Source: Gallionella sp.
GTDB taxonomy: Bacteria > Pseudomonadota > Gammaproteobacteria > Burkholderiales > Gallionellaceae
NCBI GenBank assembly: GCA_024654105.1
Contig: JANLID010000111.1
Span: 1-8,232, forward strand
Direction of reading: 5' to 3'
DNA length: 8,232 bases
A program made the position numbers and the translations under genes. The notes beneath the pieces were generated by a model. The model was given only the letters and a program-made list of their open reading frames with translations, was not told where the DNA came from and made no database searches. Positions 1 to 4,869 of this stretch are shown one piece after another. Positions within the stretch are counted from its first letter, which is position 1, and each line of letters starts with the position of its first letter.

Positions 1-506
1 ATGATGGTAAGCGTAATCTTGCTCCCTGGTTTGCCGCGCATACGCTTCACTGCATCGTTCAGCGTCATGCCTTTGATCAAAGTGTCATCCAGTTTGATAA
101 TCAAATCGCCGCTCTTGATTCCGGCGTGATAGGCCGGGGTGTCTTCGATAGGGGAAATTACTTTTACCAATCCATCTTCCATGCCGACTTCAATGCCCAA
201 GCCACCGAATTCACCCTGTGTGCCGACTTGCAACTCCTTAAATGATTCCGCGTCGAGATAGGCGGAGTGGGGGTCGAGACCGTTCAACATGCCGTTGATG
301 GCTTCGGTAATTAGTTTTTTATCGGTGACGGGTTCGACGTAGTCACTCTTGATGCGGCCAAAAACTTCTGAAAAGGCGCGCAGTTCCTCAATCGGTAGTG
401 GCGTTGCGAGCGTTTCCTTGTCGGCGATCGCGGCAAAATGCAGGCTGACCGACACGCCGGCAACCAGACCCAAACTGACCAAACCTGCTTTTTCCAAAAA
501 ACGCAT
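1..506 (-). CDS. ctpA: S41-family C-terminal processing protease (CtpA/Prc type), 5' part only
   Basis: This is the N-terminal 168 codons of a periplasmic serine protease of family S41, which trims or degrades envelope proteins; the window edge removes the rest. Residues 1-28 form an uncleaved-anchor or signal segment (MRFLEKAG followed by a hydrophobic run to AAIA). Residues about 40-85 match the family's N-terminal helical region, with the hallmark string NGLDPHSAYLD. A PDZ domain begins near residue 95, with GGLGIEVG, then SPIEDTPAYHAGIKSGD and the GKPGSKITLTI strand. The catalytic Ser-Lys core lies outside the window, so activity cannot be judged. The ATG lies 13 bases after the envC stop and is preceded by a modest TGGGGAAA ribosome-binding stretch. 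The start is well supported because the signal segment begins at it. It is probably co-transcribed with gpmI and envC; degenerate M23 proteins and S41 proteases often neighbour each other. Confidence 0.93.
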   Translation of the reverse strand, partial: MRFLEKAGLVSLGLVAGVSVSLHFAAIADKETLATPLPIEELRAFSEVFGRIKSDYVEPVTDKKLITEAINGMLNGLDPHSAYLDAESFKELQVGTQGEFGGLGIEVGMEDGLVKVISPIEDTPAYHAGIKSGDLIIKLDDTLIKGMTLNDAVKRMRGKPGSKITLTI

Positions 507-519
507 AATTTCCCCAAAG

Positions 520-1776
520 TTATTTCGTAGCCACCCAGTTCATCGGGTCAAGCGGCTTGCTTTTATGGCGCAGCTCGAAGTATAAACCGGAATCCTTGTT
601 GCCGCCGCTATTCCCGACTGCCGCAATGGTGTCACCGCCGCGTAGCATCTCTCCGACTTGCTTGAAAAGTGTTTCGTTGTTGGCGTACAAACTCATATAA
701 CCCTTGCCGTGATCGACAATCAGCAGATTGCCGAAGCCGCGCAACCAGTCTGCAAACACGACTTGTCCGGCGGCAACCGCTTTGACAGGTTGCCCGGCAG
801 AAGTTCTCAGAAACAAGCCTTTCCACAGCACAGTGCTGTCGGGCCGCGATGTGCCGAACCGGTTGGTGACTTCCCCTTTTACCGGCAATGCCAGCTTGCC
901 TTTAAGCTGATCAAACGGGCTGCCGTCGAAGTGGTTATCTGGCAGGTTGTCATTACGGAATAACGAGCCGGATTTCGGCTGCGCGAGCATTTTAGCCAGT
1001 TTGTCGACCAGTTGCGCAAGACGGTTTTCATTATGCTGAAGTTGCTTGATCTCGCGGCGTTGTTGGCGCAGTTGTTGCGAGATATTGCCCAATACCTGTT
1101 GCCGTGCGCGCTGTTCTTTTTCCAGTATCTTTTTTTGTGCTGACTGTTCCGTGCGTAATGATGTCAATTCGGCCCGTTGCTGGCGTGTAGCCATGCTGAG
1201 CGCATTCAGCGCGGCAAGGTCGTCGCGTAAGGCGGTGAGCCAGTTTGCGCGGTCGTGTGCGATGTATTGGTAATATCGCAAATCGCGGGCAACCTGGTTG
1301 GGATTCCGGTTGTTCAGCAATAGCTTCAGATACTCCTGTTTTCCACCGAGGTATTGCTGATACAACAGTCTGCCCAGCAGAACCTGTTGTTCCGCCATGC
1401 CAGATGTCAGACGTTGTTCCTGTTTTTGCAGGTCGTTGAGCTTCTCGTCGGCTGTGCGTTGCTGCGCAGCGAGTTCGGCGAGCTTGCGGTTGCTGTTGCT
1501 GATTGCCCGTTCGGAATCACGCAGTGCATCGGCGGCTTCGGATTTTGATTCGCTGGTTTTTTCCAGCTCGCGCTGCATCGCGGCGATATGCTCGCGCAGG
1601 TTTTCCAGTTCTTCCTGCCGGTCGGCAGATGCCGCACAACAGAAGACAGAGGACAGAAGACAGAGGACAGAAAACTGAAAAAACCTGTGGCGTAGCCGCA
1701 CTACAATCTGTCTTTTGACTTCTATCTTCTGCCATCTGATAGTGGCGTAGCCAGACGACAATCTGTCATCTGTCAT
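520..1776 (-). CDS. envC: EnvC-like murein hydrolase activator (degenerate M23/LytM protein)
   Basis: This is a secreted periplasmic protein that, in the EnvC family, recruits and activates N-acetylmuramyl-L-alanine amidases at the septum. From the ATG it has 418 residues: a signal peptide with its core near residues 32-47 and probable cleavage after AASA (residue 51), a long Gln/Leu/Glu/Arg-rich coiled coil (about 52-265), and a LytM domain (about 295-415). The LytM domain keeps the fold motifs FADWLRGFGN, DHGKGYMSLYAN and SGLYFEL. It lacks the zinc ligands: the H-x-G-x-D site reads WKGLF and the H-x-H site reads GLY. As in E. coli EnvC, it should be non-catalytic. The ATG is chosen because it overlaps the gpmI stop as ATGA. 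A GTG at 1701-1699 is a serious alternative, giving a textbook 26-residue signal peptide starting MRLRHRFFQF; neither start has a good Shine-Dalgarno. The first ~45 codons are largely repeat-derived. Confidence 0.92.
   Translation of the reverse strand: MTDDRLSSGYATIRWQKIEVKRQIVVRLRHRFFQFSVLCLLSSVFCCAASADRQEELENLREHIAAMQRELEKTSESKSEAADALRDSERAISNSNRKLAELAAQQRTADEKLNDLQKQEQRLTSGMAEQQVLLGRLLYQQYLGGKQEYLKLLLNNRNPNQVARDLRYYQYIAHDRANWLTALRDDLAALNALSMATRQQRAELTSLRTEQSAQKKILEKEQRARQQVLGNISQQLRQQRREIKQLQHNENRLAQLVDKLAKMLAQPKSGSLFRNDNLPDNHFDGSPFDQLKGKLALPVKGEVTNRFGTSRPDSTVLWKGLFLRTSAGQPVKAVAAGQVVFADWLRGFGNLLIVDHGKGYMSLYANNETLFKQVGEMLRGGDTIAAVGNSGGNKDSGLYFELRHKSKPLDPMNWVATK
1639..1680. repeat. Heptanucleotide tandem array, locus 1 (6 units)
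   Basis: Six consecutive 7-base units are visible on the plus strand: ACAGAAG, ACAGAGG, ACAGAAG, ACAGAGG, ACAGAAA, ACTGAAA. The first four alternate between two variants, giving a 14-base higher-order period. None of the six reading frames through the units contains a stop, so the array can sit inside genes. On the minus strand it encodes the signal-peptide core of the EnvC-like protein (FSVLCLLSSVFC). Bases 1640-1664 are repeated exactly at 4796-4820. Confidence 0.93.
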
Positions 1777-1796
1777 CTGTTTTCTATCATCTGAAT
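1687..1796. repeat. 55-bp imperfect tandem duplication with heptamers
   Basis: Copy 1 is 1687-1741 and copy 2 is 1742-1796; by hand alignment without gaps they agree at 42 of 55 positions. Each copy begins with GTGGCGTAGCC, has a 5-base variable stretch and ACAAT, and then runs into about four and a half heptamers. The heptamers are CTGTCTT, TTGACTT, CTATCTT, CTGCCAT in copy 1 and CTGTCAT twice, CTGTTTT, CTATCAT in copy 2. The heptamers read in the opposite orientation to the array at 1639-1680. The block spans the gpmI/envC junction: it encodes the last few residues of GpmI and the N-terminal extension of the EnvC-like protein. Confidence 0.85.
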
Positions 1797-3320
1797 CAAG
1801 CTGTGTCCGGTCATTTCAGGCGGTTGCGGCAGACCCATCATGGTCAGCAGGCTGGGAGCAATGTCCTGTAGCGCGCCGCCTTCATGCAGATTGGCTTTAC
1901 GCCCGATGTATATGAAGGGCACCAAATTCAGGGTATGCGCGGTATGCGCCTGCTGCGTGGCGCGATCCAGCATTTGTTCGGCATTGCCGTGATCGGCGGT
2001 GATGATGACTTCACCGCCGATGAAGTGCATCGCTTTAACCGCACGACCGATGCAGATGTCCAGCGCCTCGATAGCCTGGGTGGCGGCCTTCATGTTGCCG
2101 CTGTGCCCCACCATGTCGCCGTTGGCGTAGTTGCAGATGATGGCTTGATATTGGCGGCTCAGAATCGCAGCCTCGAGCTTGTCGGTCACTTCAAACGCGC
2201 TCATTTCCGGTTTAAGGTCGTAAGTCGCGACTTTGGGCGATGGGACAAGAATACGATCTTCGCCGGGGTAGGGCTGTTCCCTGCCGCCACTGAAGAAGTA
2301 GGTGACATGCGCATATTTTTCGGTTTCGGCGATGCGCAACTGTCTGAGCCCCAGGCTTGAAATATATTCGCCGAAGCCGTTGCGGATGGGTTCGGGAGTA
2401 TAGGCGCAGGGCAAGTGGAAGCCTTCGCCATAGCTGCTCAGCGTAACGAAGCTGGCGAGCCTGGGCCGGCAGGCACGGTTGAATTCGCTGAACGCATCAT
2501 TGGTCAAGGCGCTGGTGATTTCACGGGCACGGTCGGCGCGGAAATTCATGAAAACCGCCACGTCGCCGTCTTGCATGGCGGCAGCTTGTGTGCCAATCGG
2601 GATGATCGTGGTTGGTTTGACGAATTCATCCGACTCGCCGCGCGCATAAGCCTGTTCCAGTCCGCTTAACGCATTCGTTGCGGTAAATTCGGCGTGTCCC
2701 CGGGTAAGTAATTCGTAAACGGGCTGCACGCGTTCCCAGCGATTGTCGCGATCCATTGCGTAAAAGCGGCCGACAATACTGGCGATTTGCCCGACACCCA
2801 GTGAGGCGCATTTCTCCTGCAGCAATTGCAGTGATTGAGCTGCGCTCTTTGGGGGGGTATCGCGTCCGTCCAGAAAAGCGTGCAGATAGACCTTTTTCAC
2901 CCCGGCGCGCGCCGCCATTTCCAGCATGGCGAAGATATGATTTTCGTGGCTGTGTACGCCACCCGGAGAGAGCAACCCCATGATATGCAATGCACTATCG
3001 TTCTGTCCGGCCAGCGCAACCGCCTTGCTCAAAGCCGGGTTGCTGAAGAAGCTGCCATCCTCGATTGCCACATCGACGCGGCTCAGGTCATGATATACCA
3101 CGCGCCCGGAACCGATGTTCAAATGCCCCACTTCCGAATTGCCCATTTGTTTGGAAGGCAGGCCGACAAATTTTTCCGAAGCGTTAATCAGGGTGTGGGG
3201 GTAATCGCGCCAAAGGGCGTCCCAGTTGGGTTTGCGCGCAGCCAGAACAGCGTTGAAATCGGCCTCCTCACGGTAACCGAAGCCGTCCAGAATAAGCAGC
3301 AAGACAGGGGTGACATTCAT
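1773..3320 (-). CDS. gpmI: 2,3-bisphosphoglycerate-independent phosphoglycerate mutase
   Basis: A cytoplasmic glycolytic and gluconeogenic enzyme interconverting 3- and 2-phosphoglycerate through a phosphoserine intermediate with two Mn ions. The protein of 515 residues has the family's usual length. The motifs occur in the expected order: LILDGFG with metal-binding Asp12, KQMGNSEVGHLNIG with the nucleophile Ser62, HAFLDGRDTPP, the GRFYAMDRDNRWERV substrate loop, NFRADRARE, YANGDMVGHSGN, and the metal-site motif TADHGNAEQM near the C terminus. The ATG at 3320-3318 is chosen because the conserved N terminus (MNVTPVLLLILDGFG) starts there. The reading frame stays open for 91 more codons upstream, but that stretch lies over the divergent regulator and looks non-coding. 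The stop overlaps the envC ATG as ATGA. The last residues (roughly QMIENR) are encoded by heptamer repeats and replace whatever tail the gene had before. Confidence 0.97.
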   Translation of the reverse strand: MNVTPVLLLILDGFGYREEADFNAVLAARKPNWDALWRDYPHTLINASEKFVGLPSKQMGNSEVGHLNIGSGRVVYHDLSRVDVAIEDGSFFSNPALSKAVALAGQNDSALHIMGLLSPGGVHSHENHIFAMLEMAARAGVKKVYLHAFLDGRDTPPKSAAQSLQLLQEKCASLGVGQIASIVGRFYAMDRDNRWERVQPVYELLTRGHAEFTATNALSGLEQAYARGESDEFVKPTTIIPIGTQAAAMQDGDVAVFMNFRADRAREITSALTNDAFSEFNRACRPRLASFVTLSSYGEGFHLPCAYTPEPIRNGFGEYISSLGLRQLRIAETEKYAHVTYFFSGGREQPYPGEDRILVPSPKVATYDLKPEMSAFEVTDKLEAAILSRQYQAIICNYANGDMVGHSGNMKAATQAIEALDICIGRAVKAMHFIGGEVIITADHGNAEQMLDRATQQAHTAHTLNLVPFIYIGRKANLHEGGALQDIAPSLLTMMGLPQPPEMTGHSLIQMIENR

Positions 3321-3419
3321 TAATGTAGAATATAAGCGGATGATGATTTTACGTGGGTACATTTTAGCCGATTTCGCCGCGCTTGGTGCGGGGCTTGGCA
3401 GGTTGGCAGGGAACGGAAC
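3321..3419. promoter_or_regulatory. Divergent intergenic region between gpmI and the ArsR-type regulator
   Basis: These 99 bases should hold promoters for both directions, but no strong one is seen. On the plus strand, GTGACA (3310-3315) and TATAAG (3331-3336) are each one base from consensus but only 15 bases apart. On the minus strand there are -10-like boxes TAAAAT (3366-3361) and TATATT (3334-3329) without a convincing -35. The minus-strand 9-mer TATATTCTA (3334-3326) is identical to the right half of the operator at 3742-3761, so it may be a weak second site for the regulator. AGGGA at 3408-3412, seven bases before the ATG, is the regulator's likely ribosome-binding site. Confidence 0.4.
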
Positions 3420-3722
3420 ATGGCAAAAAAGTTGATTGACAGAGAGGAAGACATTCATCTGGCGGCGCAGGCCATCAAGGCGATCGCCCATCCGTTGCGG
3501 CTGAAGATTCTGTGCGTCCTGGGCGACGGAGAGATCAGTGTGCAGGATATCGTCGAGCAGGTGGGCACATCCCAGAGCAACATCTCGCAGCATCTGGCGA
3601 TTCTGCGCGACAAGGGTGTGCTGGCGACACGCAAGGATGCAAACCGTGTGTATTACCGCATCGGCGATTTGCGCACACTGAAGCTGGTCGGGATGATGCG
3701 CGATGTATTCTGTGCGGCATGA
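3420..3722 (+). CDS. ArsR/SmtB-family repressor with BigR/SqrR-type cysteine pair
   Basis: A 100-residue winged-helix DNA-binding protein, of typical ArsR-family length and probably dimeric. Residues 16-37 (AQAIKAIAHPLRLKILCVLGDG) are the N-terminal helices. Residues 40-63 (SVQDIVEQVG then SQSNISQHLAILR) are the helix-turn-helix with the recognition helix. Residues 66-82 (GVLATRKDANRVYYRIG) form the wing. The metal-binding CxC motif of ArsR/SmtB proteins is absent. Two cysteines, Cys32 (in KILCVLG) and Cys98 (in RDVFCAA), are 66 residues apart. As I recall the family, that spacing and sequence setting match Cys42/Cys108 of BigR and Cys41/Cys107 of SqrR, which form a disulfide or polysulfide bridge on sensing reactive sulfur. 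It likely represses the adaptor/RND genes that follow; there is no terminator-like hairpin after it. The exact inducer is an inference. Confidence 0.9.
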   Translation: MAKKLIDREEDIHLAAQAIKAIAHPLRLKILCVLGDGEISVQDIVEQVGTSQSNISQHLAILRDKGVLATRKDANRVYYRIGDLRTLKLVGMMRDVFCAA

Positions 3723-3725
3723 GGG

Positions 3726-3754
3726 TTGCTTTTTATTATTAATATTAGTATATT
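3726..3754 (+). promoter_or_regulatory. Predicted promoter of the adaptor-RND operon
   Basis: TTGCTT (3726-3731) and TATATT (3749-3754) are separated by exactly 17 bases in an AT-rich gap just after the regulator's stop. The -10 matches consensus at five of six positions; the -35 keeps only the TTG. Transcription would start near 3761, leaving a leader of about 25 bases before the adaptor GTG. A competing -10-like TAAAAT at 3764-3769 would start transcription almost on top of the Shine-Dalgarno and is less likely. Confidence 0.5.
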
Positions 3755-3761
3755 CTAATAT
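3742..3761. promoter_or_regulatory. Palindromic operator candidate over the -10 box
   Basis: This is a perfect inverted repeat, ATATTAG, six bases (TATATT), then CTAATAT. The six-base centre is the predicted -10 box, so a bound dimer would exclude RNA polymerase. The size, AT-richness and position directly downstream of an ArsR-type gene fit an ArsR-family operator; the BigR box is also described as an AT-rich palindrome. That this particular regulator binds it is an inference. Confidence 0.6.
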
Positions 3762-3775
3762 GTTAAAATTCTCTT

Positions 3776-3782
3776 AAGGTGG
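3776..3782 (+). promoter_or_regulatory. Ribosome-binding site selecting the adaptor GTG start
   Basis: AAGGTGG lies five bases before the GTG at 3788-3790 and is one base from AAGGAGG. An in-frame GTG at 3779 lies inside this motif and so has no such site of its own. The signal peptide begins cleanly (MKKFW) at 3788, which settles the start. Confidence 0.7.
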
Positions 3783-3787
3783 GCGCA

Positions 3788-4846
3788 GTGAAGAAATTCT
3801 GGATTTTCTGCTTTCTGCTGCCGGGCGTTGTGACCGCCCATGCCGCCGGGCAACTTGACGTGGCGACCGCACAGTATCGCGAGGTGGCGCAGACTTACAG
3901 TGTCGATGGCTTGGTGGAGGCAGTTCACCAGTCAACCGTGTCCGCGCAAATCAGCGGCCGCGTCAAGGAAGTCAATTTTGATACGGGAGACCATGTCAAA
4001 AAAGGCCAGGTGATTCTGCGCATTGATGAGCGCGAAGCGTTGCAGGCCTTGGCGGGCAGCCAGGCGCAGGTATTTCAGGCGCAGGCCAATATGCAGAACG
4101 CCAAGGCGGCTTATGAGCGAGCCCGGCAATTGTTTGCGCAAAAATTCATCAGCCAGGCGGCGCTCGACAAGGCGCAGGCCGACTACAAGGTAGCATTGGC
4201 GCAAGCCGCAGCCAGTGAGTCGGGTGCCGGGCAGGCCAGCCTTGCGCACGGCTATACGGCGGTGATTGCGCCCTACAGCGGAGTGGTATCCGCGCGTCTG
4301 GTGGAAGTCGGCGAAATGGTGATGCCGGGCAAACCCTTGATGACCGGTTTTGATCCAGCCGAAATGCGCGTGGTGGCAAGTGTGCCGCAGTCCAAATTGG
4401 CGGATATTGGCGTGCGTCCTGATGCGATGGTGGAAGTGCACTCGCTGAATCGCTGGATTAAGCCTGTATCAACGATCGTGCAGCCGGTTGCCGATGCGCG
4501 CACACATAGCACACAAGTACGCGTGTACCTGCCAAAAAATGAAACAGGGATTTATCCTGGCATGTTTGTGCATACGCATTTTGTGGTGGGCAAGGCCAAT
4601 AAACTGGCCATCCCCGCGAGTGCCGTGTTGCGCCGCAGCGAGGTGGTTGCGGTGTATGTGGTGGATAAGAAGGGGAATGTGAAATTGCGTCAGGTGCGGA
4701 TTGGTGATGCGGTTGCCGATGGCGCAGTAGAGGTGCTGGCGGGACTGAATCCGGGCGAGGCAGTAGCGCTGGATCCGGTCAAGGCGGGCATGGCGCAGAA
4801 GACAGAGGACAGAAGACAGAAGACAGCGGAAGGCGCAGGGAAATAA
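3788..4846 (+). CDS. RND efflux periplasmic adaptor (membrane fusion protein)
   Basis: A periplasmic adaptor of the AcrA/HlyD type that bridges an RND permease to an outer-membrane channel; 352 residues from the GTG. A Sec signal peptide (MKKFWIFCFLLPGVVTAHAA) ends near residue 20 and has no lipobox cysteine, so unlike AcrA it should be soluble or peripheral. The order is: first lipoyl half-motif (VSAQISGRVKEVNFDTGDHVKKGQ, about 51-74), alpha-hairpin rich in Ala/Gln (about 82-150), second lipoyl half (TAVIAPYSGVVSARLVEVGEMV, about 157-178), beta-barrel (about 190-270), and membrane-proximal domain (about 272-335). The last residues, about 337-346 (QKTEDRRQKT), come from a heptamer array and form a charged tail not expected in the family. 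The permease starts 23 bases downstream, so the two are co-translated. Substrate cannot be read from the sequence. Confidence 0.94.
   Translation: MKKFWIFCFLLPGVVTAHAAGQLDVATAQYREVAQTYSVDGLVEAVHQSTVSAQISGRVKEVNFDTGDHVKKGQVILRIDEREALQALAGSQAQVFQAQANMQNAKAAYERARQLFAQKFISQAALDKAQADYKVALAQAAASESGAGQASLAHGYTAVIAPYSGVVSARLVEVGEMVMPGKPLMTGFDPAEMRVVASVPQSKLADIGVRPDAMVEVHSLNRWIKPVSTIVQPVADARTHSTQVRVYLPKNETGIYPGMFVHTHFVVGKANKLAIPASAVLRRSEVVAVYVVDKKGNVKLRQVRIGDAVADGAVEVLAGLNPGEAVALDPVKAGMAQKTEDRRQKTAEGAGK
4795..4829. repeat. Heptanucleotide tandem array, locus 2 (5 units)
   Basis: The units on the plus strand are GCAGAAG, ACAGAGG, ACAGAAG, ACAGAAG, ACAGCGG. Bases 4796-4820 are identical to 1640-1664. 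The array is at the 3' end of the adaptor gene and is translated as part of its C-terminal tail, ending 14 bases before the stop codon. There is no GTGGCGTAGCC block next to it. Confidence 0.93.
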
Positions 4847-4869
4847 CGGATACGATAGGAAAAATCAGG

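Noticed and set aside
520..900. Active M23 zinc endopeptidase
   Set aside because: All expected metal ligands are replaced (WKGLF, GLY, and YAN for YAH), as in the non-catalytic EnvC activators.
1639..1796. CRISPR array
   Set aside because: Units are 7 or 55 bases, directly abutting, with no unique spacers and no cas genes.
1884..2360. Plus-strand open frames opposite gpmI (158 codons here, 162 codons at 2835-3323)
   Set aside because: These are antisense to clearly conserved enzyme motifs and have no domain of their own.
3376..3395. Short GC-rich hairpin (CCGC/GCGG) ahead of the regulator gene
   Set aside because: The stem is only four bases, so it is expected by chance at this GC content.
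3321..3593. Open extension of the gpmI frame 91 codons upstream of 3320
   Set aside because: It runs antisense over the first half of the ArsR-type gene, and the conserved GpmI N terminus begins at MNVTPV, giving the standard 515-residue length.
3779..3787. Upstream GTG start for the adaptor at 3779
   Set aside because: It lies within the AAGGTGG ribosome-binding motif that serves the GTG at 3788, and it would add MGA ahead of an already complete signal peptide.
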